Shown here one piece after another: positions 17,700 to 24,565 of a DNA stretch of 24,715 nt. Numbering within the stretch: position 1 is the first letter of the stretch; every line of letters begins with the position of its first letter. The position numbers and the translations under genes were made by a program. The notes beneath the pieces were generated by a model, which ran no database searches, was not told where the DNA came from, and saw only the letters and a program-made list of their open reading frames with translations. The stretch comes from an uncultured Eubacterium sp. (GTDB lineage: Bacteria > Bacillota > Clostridia > Lachnospirales > Lachnospiraceae): positions 1-24,715 of the forward strand of contig CAJUIH010000042.1 in NCBI GenBank assembly GCA_910586045.1, given 5' to 3'.

Positions 17700-19457
17700 T
17701 CACTCGCAGCCGCTTTGCGGCGGCGTAAAATCCAATGTCTGCAGTTCCTGGTTAATCGCAGCATCCGCCGCCAGTTCTTTTTTAACCGTTTCCGGCAGTT
17801 GCCCCAAAATAATCCAGTCAATAACGCGGTCGCAGGCATGGCTGTCAATATAATCAAAATGTTTTTCCACGTATGCTTCTACTTTTGCATAATCAAAATC
17901 TTTCTGCCGGATCGCTTCCAGCAATTCTGCAAAGGTACGGCATATTTTACCCGGTGCCGATTCCTCATACGGCCTGTGGAACCCTCTCGAGAAAGAATAC
18001 TGGATTTCATCAAAGGCAAAAAACAGCATCGGCTTTCGCATCAGGGAATATTCAAAAATATTGGAAGAATAATCTGTAATCAAAAGCTCTGTAATATAAA
18101 ACAGGTCATTGATATTCGGATAACTGCCTACATCACGGAATTTATCTTTGTATTGGGCCGGAATCGGCACTGCCTCGGCTACCCATGGGTGCATTTTAAA
18201 CAGCACTACATATTCGTCCGCGCACAGGTCATACAGCCGCTTAAAATCAATCAATTCATACGGATAATTCGCGCTTTTTTTATTCTTCCCCCGATACGTC
18301 GGCGCAAATAAGATTACCTTCTTATCTTTGCACATCGGATAGTTTTCATACAATTCTTTTGTCTTCTTCTTTCGGTATTCTTCGTCTAAAAACTCATCGA
18401 TTCGCGGCATACCGGTCGGCAGAACCTGGGAATCGTTGATGCCCCATACTTCCGAAAAGAAATGGGCAATATTTTTAGACCCCGCAATCCCATACTGATA
18501 CTGCCTATGGCAGCTATACGGCGCCGGGCATCCGATATGTCCCCACCTGCTGTAGCCGGACGCCTTAAACCCGGCCCCCGCATGCCATAGCTGGATCAAA
18601 ACCGTATCCTTGTCCAGGACAAGCCAGTCCAGCACCGGAGCATGGTCGTCCAAAAAAATGAAATCACTCATCGCCATTTTCTTCAACGTATCCATCCAGC
18701 TTTGCAGCCCCATGCGCGGCGTCGTAACCGACGACCGGTAAGATTCCACAATGATATAATCCTTGTCCATACCGCGCGCCAGCATACGGTCTTTGACCGC
18801 TTTCATATTCGTACTGATGCTTGTACTTTGTTCCGACATAAACATCACGACCGGTTTGCCGCTTTTATGCTTGTATTTTTTGCGGTACTTCCAGTACAAA
18901 TCCACCTTAAACGGTTTGTTGATCTTGGAATACTTCTTTTTCAAGGCCGCTTTTGGGCTGAACCTTTTCTTTTTATGCCCGTTGGACGGCGCGCTGATCG
19001 CTGTGCGTCCGCTTGCCAGCACATACATAATAAACGGAAGCCCTTCTTCTGTCTCCGGCACATAAAACGTAACGGAATATACTTTCGCGCGTCCCCCATA
19101 CAAAAAATTTCTGGAAGCCCCGCTCATATCCTTTACAATCGTTTCCGCAATTTCCGCCTTTGCCATCTGGCAGCGGTTCTGGCAGACGATCATAGAATAC
19201 GTACCCTGCGGAAGGCACAGGCTTGTACCCGGGTTGGTAATATTGATTTTCAGCCGGTACGTATCCCCTTCGATTCCGGTTATTTTCAGTTTTGCTTTCG
19301 GCTCATACAGACCGTTTACAAGAAAAAAAGACAGTTCACTCCGGCTGTCGGCATCTTCCGCAAACGTAATCTGCACTTCCATATGAAGCCAGATCCGTTC
19401 CCACGTAATCTTTGTCACTCTGGCAGTAATCTGCCGGGTATCTATTCGGTTTTCCAT
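17700..19457 (-). CDS. TarL/TarK-like CDP-polyol phosphotransferase (teichoic acid polymerase) with N-terminal domain
   Basis: This 585-residue member of the Glyphos_transf family has a length close to staphylococcal TarL/TarK. Residues about 1-155 form a beta-rich N-terminal domain, residues 160-200 are a highly basic linker (KKKRF, KKKYSK, YRKKYKHK) that may meet the membrane, and the catalytic part follows. Motifs are LIQLWHAGAGFK (287-298), FAPTYRG (384-390), FKMHPWV (420-426) and LITDYSSNIFEYS (459-471). Family enzymes extend poly(ribitol phosphate) or poly(glycerol phosphate) chains. It is the first gene of the - strand operon, about 86 bases after a predicted transcription start, with AGGAG 12 bases before the ATG. 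Polymerase activity is inferred from architecture; ribitol phosphate is likely given TarI and TarJ, but the second CDP-alditol pathway right behind it is an alternative source. Confidence 0.88.
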   Translation of the reverse strand: MENRIDTRQITARVTKITWERIWLHMEVQITFAEDADSRSELSFFLVNGLYEPKAKLKITGIEGDTYRLKINITNPGTSLCLPQGTYSMIVCQNRCQMAKAEIAETIVKDMSGASRNFLYGGRAKVYSVTFYVPETEEGLPFIMYVLASGRTAISAPSNGHKKKRFSPKAALKKKYSKINKPFKVDLYWKYRKKYKHKSGKPVVMFMSEQSTSISTNMKAVKDRMLARGMDKDYIIVESYRSSVTTPRMGLQSWMDTLKKMAMSDFIFLDDHAPVLDWLVLDKDTVLIQLWHAGAGFKASGYSRWGHIGCPAPYSCHRQYQYGIAGSKNIAHFFSEVWGINDSQVLPTGMPRIDEFLDEEYRKKKTKELYENYPMCKDKKVILFAPTYRGKNKKSANYPYELIDFKRLYDLCADEYVVLFKMHPWVAEAVPIPAQYKDKFRDVGSYPNINDLFYITELLITDYSSNIFEYSLMRKPMLFFAFDEIQYSFSRGFHRPYEESAPGKICRTFAELLEAIRQKDFDYAKVEAYVEKHFDYIDSHACDRVIDWIILGQLPETVKKELAADAAINQELQTLDFTPPQSGCE

Positions 19458-19549
19458 ATTGATTGTATTCTCCTCATGTTAAAATATAATGAAACCATAT
19501 GCCAGCATCAAAATGGCTTCCGTTGATAGTTTTTTACATAATTGGAATT

Positions 19550-19578
19550 ATTATAACAGAAAACGGAGAATTTAGCAA
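19550..19578 (-). promoter_or_regulatory. Sigma-A type promoter of the surface-polymer operon
   Basis: Read on the - strand, TTGCTA (19578-19573) and a perfect TATAAT (19555-19550) are 17 bases apart. Transcription would start near 19543, giving a leader of about 86 bases before the TarL-like gene. No other convincing promoter was noticed in the short gaps of the nine-gene run, so this may drive all of it. Confidence 0.65.
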
Positions 19579-19650
19579 ATCATAAAAAATGCGCGCGAAA
19601 AAAGGCATGACGCGGCATGTAACACCCTATCTGAACTGTTACCGCAGCAT

Positions 19651-19671
19651 CCGATTTTATAGAAGAATCGG
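19651..19671. repeat. Inverted repeat upstream of the DUF3990 gene, possible operator
   Basis: CCGATT (19651-19656) and AATCGG (19666-19671) flank a nine-base centre. It lies 11 bases before the -35 box of the + strand promoter, a position that would suit an autoregulator. The arms are only six bases, so chance is possible. The rest of the stretch 19458-19756 holds the two divergent promoters and no gene. Confidence 0.3.
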
Positions 19672-19682
19672 AACAAAAAGTA

Positions 19683-19711
19683 TTGTACAATAGAACCGTT
19701 TGGTATAAAAT
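19683..19711 (+). promoter_or_regulatory. Putative promoter of the DUF3990 two-gene unit
   Basis: TTGTAC (19683-19688) and TAAAAT (19706-19711) are 17 bases apart in an AT-rich stretch. The gene's ribosome binding site AAGGTGA follows at 19744-19750. The boxes are imperfect, so this is a moderate call. Confidence 0.45.
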
Positions 19712-19756
19712 AGTAAAATATAAAATAACATTTTAAAAATATTAAGGTGACAAATA

Positions 19757-20230
19757 ATGATTCTATATCATGCAGGCAAAGAGATTGTAGAATTTCCAGA
19801 AATTCGCAAATCAAAATACACGAAAGATTTTTCCTGGGGATTTTATTGTACCAATCATTTTTCACAAGCTGTTCGATGGGCCAACCGCGGCAAAGGAGCA
19901 CCCATTATAAACTATTATTCTTATGAACCAACAGACAACCTGTCCATACTAAAATTTGAGCACATGACAGACAATTGGCTGGATTTTATCGCTAATTGCC
20001 GAAGTGGAGGAACCCATCCTTATGATATCGTAGAAGGCCCGATGGCGAATGATACAATATGGAATTATGTAAATGACTTTTTGACCGGAAGAATCAGCCG
20101 AAAACAGTTTTGGGTGCTGGCAGAATATCGACATCCAACACACCAAATCAGCTTTCATACATTGTCGGCACTGCATTGCCTGACATTTGACAGGAGTGAT
20201 ATTGTTTATGACAAAACAGGAACAAAATGA
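19757..20230 (+). CDS. DUF3990-family protein, ADP-ribosyltransferase-like fold
   Basis: This 157-residue cytoplasmic protein matches the DUF3990 family as I know it: YHAG at 4-7, KDFSWGFYCT (23-32), QAVRWAN (37-43), a central VEGPMANDTIW segment (92-102) and the C-terminal HQISFHTLSALHCLTF (129-144). DUF3990 is, to my recollection, placed in the ADP-ribosyltransferase clan, with the first histidine and the aromatic GFY strand corresponding to NAD-binding positions. The gene overlaps the next one by 23 bases, and both lie in an AT-richer stretch unlike the operons on either side, as seen in transferred toxin-antitoxin modules. Enzyme activity and toxicity are inference. The start has AAGGTGA six bases upstream. 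Confidence 0.8.
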   Translation: MILYHAGKEIVEFPEIRKSKYTKDFSWGFYCTNHFSQAVRWANRGKGAPIINYYSYEPTDNLSILKFEHMTDNWLDFIANCRSGGTHPYDIVEGPMANDTIWNYVNDFLTGRISRKQFWVLAEYRHPTHQISFHTLSALHCLTFDRSDIVYDKTGTK

Positions 20231-20651
20231 TTATTTTTATGTATGCTCCCTGATCGAATACATTGCACGCCAAACCAAAAATAAACGAGGTTTAGTTACC
20301 GGACTATTAGGCCTAAAAGGAATTAAGAAACTGCTAGACGATGCACCAGTAAACCACTGTCTTTCTTTCGAGCAGGTTAGCGATGAGATCATCGAAGAAT
20401 ACAAAATTCCACAAGGCGAATTTGATACCATTACCGGATGCCAATATGCAATCCCCAGTTTTATGGATATTGGTAAATTGTACAGCATCCTGATCGAAGA
20501 TTGTGCGCAGCCCGGAAATGAACCAGAAGAATTGATGCGATTGTTCTCTTCCTTTATCAGTGATGAAATTTCCGATTTTCGAACAGGCGTCTATTACCAA
20601 AACCCCAGTTATCTGGAATGTTCCTATCGTGCAGGCTATCTGCTGGACTAA
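20208..20651 (+). CDS. Small partner protein of the DUF3990 gene, possible antitoxin
   Basis: This 147-residue protein appears soluble, with no signal peptide or membrane segment, and is rich in acidic residues (about EEIIEEYKI, IEDCAQPGNEPEELM). The N-terminus (YFYVCSLIEYIARQTKN) recalls the small DUF3791 proteins often seen next to DUF3990 genes, but it is about twice as long and I do not recognise its family with certainty. It overlaps the DUF3990 gene by 23 bases, which suggests translational coupling and a shared job. I chose the ATG at 20208, with AGGAG at 20192-20196 inside the upstream gene; a TTG at 20187 is in frame but has no better binding site. A role as neutralising partner is inferred only from layout and charge. 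Confidence 0.7.
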   Translation: MTKQEQNDYFYVCSLIEYIARQTKNKRGLVTGLLGLKGIKKLLDDAPVNHCLSFEQVSDEIIEEYKIPQGEFDTITGCQYAIPSFMDIGKLYSILIEDCAQPGNEPEELMRLFSSFISDEISDFRTGVYYQNPSYLECSYRAGYLLD

Positions 20652-20677
20652 ACACGAAAGCAAAGCCTTGCGGCATT

Positions 20678-21157
20678 TCATGTTACTGGTATGCCGTTTA
20701 AGGCTGCCTGCGTTAAGACATCAGACTCATACTTGAGTTTTAAAGAAAAAAACGGTGCGTTTTCCTCCAGCAGACGGAAAAAAATCTTGTCGCCCTCCCA
20801 TATGGGCAGTTGATAGACCTGCTGTTTTTCAACCCACTCCAATGTTCCCTCGCTGCACTCCGCCAGTTCTCCGCTAAACGCATCTGCCGTGTAAAGGAAC
20901 ATATACTCCGTCTGCCACCGGTCGCAGATAAAAGTGACAATCCCCCTAAGACGCCATGCGGTAAGCGTAAGTCCGGTTTCCTCCTTTGTTTCCCGCAGCA
21001 GGCACTCTTCCGGCGATTCATCCGCCTCAAAGTGTCCGCCGACCCCAATCCATTTGTCTTTGTTAATATCCTGTTCCTTTTTTACCCTGTGCATCATCAG
21101 GTATTTTCCGTCGTGTTCGATATAGCACAGCGTTGTTAAATTACTTTTTTTATGCAT
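20678..21157 (-). CDS. Nudix hydrolase (MutT-like)
   Basis: This 159-residue protein carries a complete Nudix box, GX5EX7REUXEEXGU, from G41 to L63 (GHFEADE ... RETKEETGL). Nudix enzymes cleave nucleoside diphosphates linked to another group, using Mg or Mn ions held by the box glutamates. The strand before the box (KDKWIGVGGH) resembles 8-oxo-dGTP diphosphatase-like members that sanitise nucleotide pools, but substrates cannot be predicted from this. I chose the ATG at 21157, with AAAGGG upstream and the protein starting right before the first Nudix beta strand; an open frame continues 48 codons upstream and would overlap the anti-sigma gene. It lies 115 bases after the anti-sigma gene and may be co-transcribed. 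It converges with the DUF3990 unit 26 bases away. Confidence 0.9.
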   Translation of the reverse strand: MHKKSNLTTLCYIEHDGKYLMMHRVKKEQDINKDKWIGVGGHFEADESPEECLLRETKEETGLTLTAWRLRGIVTFICDRWQTEYMFLYTADAFSGELAECSEGTLEWVEKQQVYQLPIWEGDKIFFRLLEENAPFFSLKLKYESDVLTQAALNGIPVT

Positions 21158-21213
21158 GGCAGCCCTTTCTTTTCTTATAAATAACCGTACCGTTTGCTCC
21201 GGTTGTACATCTA

Positions 21214-21230
21214 CGCAGCATCTTGCTGCG
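21214..21230. repeat. Perfect short hairpin between anti-sigma and Nudix genes
   Basis: CGCAGCA (21214-21220) and TGCTGCG (21224-21230) pair perfectly around TCT. There is no T run on the - strand side, so it is not a typical terminator. It could slow transcription into the Nudix gene or be a protein site. Confidence 0.35.
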
Positions 21231-21272
21231 ATATCCATTGTACCAAACCATACTTGCGCCCGCAATCGTTTT

Positions 21273-22544
21273 TCAATACAGTTCCTGCGTATAAATTTCA
21301 TAAACCGCTTCCTCCTCCAGAAGCGATTTCAGCATTTCTTTTGTCCCAATGCCCGCAAACCCATACACCATAAGCCCGTTTTGCTCCACGTAATCCGCCG
21401 CCTGCCTGTAAGCCTGCCGGTCCCCCATCATTTCCAAAAACACTTCCTGATCCGCCAGATACCGCAGCATGCTGGTAAAATGCGTCTTGGCAAACGCTTC
21501 GTTTTGCATGGATTCTTGTTGTTTTGCCTGCTCTTTTCCCGTGGCATCCTGCTCCCATAAAACCAACTGCGGATATGTCTCCCTGTCCCAGTCCAATGCA
21601 TGGGATGTCAGCAAATCATAGGAAAAACCCATATTTTGTGCCGAAAATCCCTGTCTGGCCCCCGCCGCGCTTTCGGAAGCAATGCCGTTTTCCGTGCACA
21701 CCGCACACCAGATATGGCCGGGCCTTTGCCCGCTGTCAAGCTGGTTTACGAACCGTACAAACGTTTCATACGGCATCATCCGGTCTAATGTTACATACGC
21801 AAGATAATCCGTTGTATCATGCAGGCGATCCAAAGACTCTTGCGCCGTTTTCCGGTTTCCAGCCGCACAACTGTTGACCTGGCGGTTTTGGTCAATCAGT
21901 TCGGTCAGTGAATCCGAACTGTCCCCTTTGATCTGAAACCAGGCAAACGCGTTTCCCGCCGGCGGATTCAAAATATTCGGGTTATACAGGATCAAATTCC
22001 CTTTCGAAATCCGGCCCGTCAAATGCGTCATTTTATCGTGATAGGAATACCACTGCGGAATCATAATATCATAATTCCCATACCCCCGGTCCTGCACCGT
22101 CACGGTATCCCTCTGGTATCCCGGAATCCGCAGTTCCGTATAAACCGCAAGATCCAGGCTCATCCGGTTCCCAAGCTTTCCTGTTTTCGCTCCCGGGTCA
22201 TAATAAAACCAGGCTACTGCCTTGGGAAGCAGAAACAAAACAACCAACACGCCGGATATCGCAATAGCAGCAGCCGCAATTCCCATTTTGAGAAAAGCCC
22301 TCCGAATCGAACGGTTTACCATTCGCGCAAAATCCGGCTGCAGCAATTCCGCTGTCTGGCTTTCGAGACGGGCCGATTCCTGCAAATCCATCTCTTCGGG
22401 CAGGCCGATCCCCACCTCTTCCTCTCTTTCCAATAAATATTCACTGATCGCTTCCTGTTTTTCGATATCCGCTTCCACCTGTTCCTTTAATGCAGCATGC
22501 AACTTATTTTTTTTGTATAACCTTAATAATTCACGATATCCCAT
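21273..22544 (-). CDS. Membrane anti-sigma factor (Sigma_reg_N/Sigma_reg_C type)
   Basis: This 423-residue protein has a charged cytoplasmic N-terminal part (1-80), one transmembrane segment (about 86-108, IAAAAIAISGVLVVLFLLP) and a large outer domain. The N-terminal region fits the sigma-factor-regulator N-terminal family (PF13800), and the outer domain, with YLAYVTLDRMMPYETFVRFVNQL, fits the paired C-terminal family (PF13791). No HxxxCxxC zinc motif of ZAS anti-sigma factors is present. Its ribosome binding site AGGAGG and start lie inside the 3' end of the sigma gene, with a 14-base overlap, so the two are translationally coupled. It should hold the sigma factor inactive at the membrane until an envelope signal releases it. 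The signal is unknown. Confidence 0.85.
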   Translation of the reverse strand: MGYRELLRLYKKNKLHAALKEQVEADIEKQEAISEYLLEREEEVGIGLPEEMDLQESARLESQTAELLQPDFARMVNRSIRRAFLKMGIAAAAIAISGVLVVLFLLPKAVAWFYYDPGAKTGKLGNRMSLDLAVYTELRIPGYQRDTVTVQDRGYGNYDIMIPQWYSYHDKMTHLTGRISKGNLILYNPNILNPPAGNAFAWFQIKGDSSDSLTELIDQNRQVNSCAAGNRKTAQESLDRLHDTTDYLAYVTLDRMMPYETFVRFVNQLDSGQRPGHIWCAVCTENGIASESAAGARQGFSAQNMGFSYDLLTSHALDWDRETYPQLVLWEQDATGKEQAKQQESMQNEAFAKTHFTSMLRYLADQEVFLEMMGDRQAYRQAADYVEQNGLMVYGFAGIGTKEMLKSLLEEEAVYEIYTQELY

Positions 22545-23031
22545 AGCCGTCCTCCTTTAAATATTTTTTTAGTTCCTGCTTCGCACGGTGGCTTAAAACC
22601 CGTACATTTTCTGGAGAAACCCGCAAAATTTCCGCGATTTCCCTTAACGGCAGGCCACTGAAATATTGAAGCTGCAAAATCTCCCGTTTTCTGGATGGAA
22701 GCCTTGCCATCGCGCGGTAAAGCATCCGGTTCTGCTCCTTTTTAATAAACTGCTCCAAAATCCCGGCTTCCCCGTCCGGTACATCCGGTATTTCTGCGGG
22801 AAATCTCCGTTTTTCTTTTTTCAGGGCATTCAGGCACAGATTTCGAGCTACCAGGTAGAGCCAGGCCCGCATATTGCCATGCTGTACAGACAGAGACAGC
22901 AGTGCCTTTACATAGGTTTCCTGAAGCAGGTCTTCGGACAATTCCCGGCTTTGGCACATCGAAAAAAGATACAGGAATAATTCCTTTCCGTATGCCTCAT
23001 ATAACTGCTGGATCATCTGGCTGTCTTTCAT
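22531..23031 (-). CDS. ECF-type RNA polymerase sigma factor
   Basis: This 166-residue sigma-70 family ECF protein has region 2 at about residues 8-75 (LYEAYGKELFLYLFS, ELSEDLLQETYVKAL, WLYLVARNLCLNALK) and region 4 at about 103-158 (LPSRKREILQLQYFSGLPLREIAEILRVSP ... RAKQELKKYL, written here in parts). The region 4 helix-turn-helix would bind the -35 element. There is no region 3 and no C-terminal extension. It starts after AAGGGGG eight bases upstream and overlaps the anti-sigma gene. Such pairs usually control envelope stress genes and often their own operon, but I could not identify a convincing ECF promoter in front. Whether it also controls the nearby polymer operon is unknown; that operon has an ordinary sigma-A promoter. 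Confidence 0.93.
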   Translation of the reverse strand: MKDSQMIQQLYEAYGKELFLYLFSMCQSRELSEDLLQETYVKALLSLSVQHGNMRAWLYLVARNLCLNALKKEKRRFPAEIPDVPDGEAGILEQFIKKEQNRMLYRAMARLPSRKREILQLQYFSGLPLREIAEILRVSPENVRVLSHRAKQELKKYLKEDGYGIS

Positions 23032-23134
23032 AGGATATACCCCCTTTTCTCATTTCGAAACAGTCCACCTCATATGGCAGGATCCTGCCTGCAGGCTGCG
23101 AAGCCGCGCATGCTTCTGTTGTTCCCTCTGGTAA

Positions 23135-23395
23135 TATAACAATTCTGCGGGCAAATTGTTACATTTAAAATCGTACGGCAAGCAGCGTACCAAAAAAAGG
23201 CTTATATTTGCAAAAGCAAGCGGGCGAAACAGCGGCAGACCCAGCAAGCAGCATGTGAAAGCGGAAATGGACATGGCATGATATGACCATGGTTTGAAGA
23301 GAGTTGATCTCGTACGAAATACAGGGCTGTCCGAAAGCACAGGAAACCGTATTGTCAAGAATGATCGCAGCAAAACAAAACCGCGGTATGAATGA
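23135..23395 (+). pseudogene. Remnant of a serine recombinase/resolvase C-terminal region
   Basis: One reading frame runs from 23135 to the stop at 23393-23395 with a single internal TGA at 23279-23281. Before the stop it reads KKRLIFAKASGRNSGRPSK, which matches the end of the long E helix and the GRP hinge of resolvase/invertase serine recombinases. After the stop, in the same frame, YDHGLKRVDLVRNTGLSES followed by TGNRIVK reads like the helix-turn-helix DNA-binding domain that follows the hinge. No catalytic domain (YxRVSxxxQ) is visible upstream. I therefore read it as a decayed, 5'-truncated gene of a lost mobile element. The family call is by motif recognition alone. Confidence 0.5.
23137..23161. 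repeat. Perfect 8-base inverted repeat upstream of the sigma gene
   Basis: TAACAATT (23137-23144) and AATTGTTA (23154-23161) flank nine bases. The site is about 105 bases upstream of the sigma gene start and at the edge of a recombinase remnant. It could be an operator, a recombination half-site pair or chance. Confidence 0.4.
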
Positions 23396-23668
23396 AATCC
23401 ACGGTTGTAAGTGTTTTGACACCTTTTTTATATATGATCTTTTATGTAAGGAAATAATGTTGTGAAGCATTAGAAGATGTGGTTATAAACGCAAAAAAGC
23501 AGCCGTGTTACAGGGTGCGCTGACCTCATTCTAGACAGAATAGGGGAAATGTGCCTTACATAGCAAAAGCCACCCTTGACCTTTGGCCGGTAATAGGATG
23601 GCATTGCTCTGGCATCATGCCATTTGATTTTGTTCCTTAGCGCTGTTTGAAAAATGCTTTCCGTACAA
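23396..23668. other. Intergenic stretch without an intact gene; possible insertion-sequence end
   Basis: No coding frame here looks real. A consensus-like TTGACA at 23416-23421 stands before AT-rich sequence but leads to no open frame of note. At 23516-23537 the pattern TGCGCTGACC, then TCAT, then TCTAGACA resembles terminal inverted repeats of IS3-family elements, which typically show CTGACCCC and TTAGACA in this arrangement. I could not find a matching second end or a convincing transposase. With the recombinase remnant beside it, the stretch looks like old mobile DNA. Confidence 0.3.
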
Positions 23669-24565
23669 TCACGTATCACCGGCTGATTTTTTCTTCGCTG
23701 ATTTCTTTATCTGCTCATGATAAAAATAATTAACCACCACCGGCGGAGCCTCAAACGGCCTGCGCATACTGTCGTCATTCACCACATACTCCAATCCGCT
23801 TTCCGCGGCATAGGATCTTAAATCCGCATCGAGTGCTTTCCAATAATCCTGGTTTTTCTGTGTATAGATTTCATGGTACAACGGAAGCAGCCGCGGGTAT
23901 TTTTCCTGTATATAGTCCATAATGACCGCTCTGGCACTGCCGCGCAGATTCAGATTTTCCAGCCAGAGAGCATGGCACTGCTTCCTGACCCGCGCAATAA
24001 TCGCTTTTACATCCGTAATCCCCGGAAATATCGGCGATATAAAACAAATCGTACGCACACCCGCCTCAAAAAATCGTTCCATCGCATGCAGCCTGCGCGC
24101 AATGGGAGCCGCCCGATCCATATCCTCTTTAAACGTTTCATCCAGCGTATTGACCGACCAGGCTACGCGGGCATTCGGTAAACTTTTGATCAGCTCCAAA
24201 TCCCGCAATACCAAATCCGACTTCGTCGTAATCGTGACCGCCGCCTGGCTCCCCTGAAGCTGGGTAAGCAGCGCCCTCGTCCGTTCAAATACTTTTTCCT
24301 GCGGATTATAAGGATCGGTAACCGAACTTAGGAACAATTCCTTTCCGGCATATTTTTCCGGATGCCTGATTTCTTTCCAATATTTCACGTCCAAAAATTC
24401 TCCCCATGGCTCGGGATGGTTCGTAAACCGCTTCATAAAAGACGCATAGCAATATTTACAGGCATGGGTACATCCCACATAAGGATTGAGCGAATAATCC
24501 GAAACCGGGAGATTGGATTTCGTTACAATGCTTTTTACTGTGACAGACTGAACCACTGGTTCCAT
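23669..24565 (-). CDS. SPL-family radical SAM protein
   Basis: This 298-residue iron-sulfur enzyme is of the SplB-type radical SAM group (COG1533). The [4Fe-4S] motif CxxxCxxC is C32, C36, C39 in VGCTHACKYCYA. Further support comes from FLSSVTDPYNPQE, which leads into the SAM-binding strand, VTITTKSDLVLRDL, and the late NLRGSARAV. The motif lies about 60 residues nearer to the N-terminus than in spore photoproduct lyase of Bacillus as I recall it, so this is more likely one of the widespread SPL-like proteins of unknown substrate than the spore DNA repair enzyme. The start has AGGGGGA at suitable spacing. It stands alone, with a non-coding stretch on its downstream side; its promoter is not clear in the remaining 150 bases of the window. 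Confidence 0.88.
   Translation of the reverse strand: MEPVVQSVTVKSIVTKSNLPVSDYSLNPYVGCTHACKYCYASFMKRFTNHPEPWGEFLDVKYWKEIRHPEKYAGKELFLSSVTDPYNPQEKVFERTRALLTQLQGSQAAVTITTKSDLVLRDLELIKSLPNARVAWSVNTLDETFKEDMDRAAPIARRLHAMERFFEAGVRTICFISPIFPGITDVKAIIARVRKQCHALWLENLNLRGSARAVIMDYIQEKYPRLLPLYHEIYTQKNQDYWKALDADLRSYAAESGLEYVVNDDSMRRPFEAPPVVVNYFYHEQIKKSAKKKSAGDT

Noticed and set aside
16904..17857. Longer start for the second cytidylyltransferase at 17857
   Set aside because: It would overlap the TarL-like gene by over 150 bases with basic, family-unlike sequence; the ATG at 17683 has a strong ribosome binding site.
18642..19526. Long open frame of 294 codons on the + strand, antisense to the TarL-like gene
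   Set aside because: It mirrors the coding frame of a well-supported gene on the other strand and shows no family motifs or ribosome binding site.
20663..20705. Imperfect inverted repeat (GCCTT..GGCAT / ATGCC..AAGGC) at the convergent gene ends
   Set aside because: The stem has unequal bulges, no T run follows, and half of it codes for the Nudix C-terminus.
23050..23373. Open frame of 107 codons on the - strand upstream of the sigma gene
   Set aside because: It is antisense to the recombinase-like frame and its protein resembles nothing; the opposite frame has clear motif order.
23416..23445. TTGACA box as a promoter
   Set aside because: The best -10 match (TTTTAT, 18-base spacing) is poor and no gene follows on the + strand.
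23470..23679. Open frame of 69 codons on the - strand downstream of the radical SAM gene
   Set aside because: It overlaps the end of that gene and has no clear family. A weak likeness to an IS transposase tail was too thin to report as a gene.
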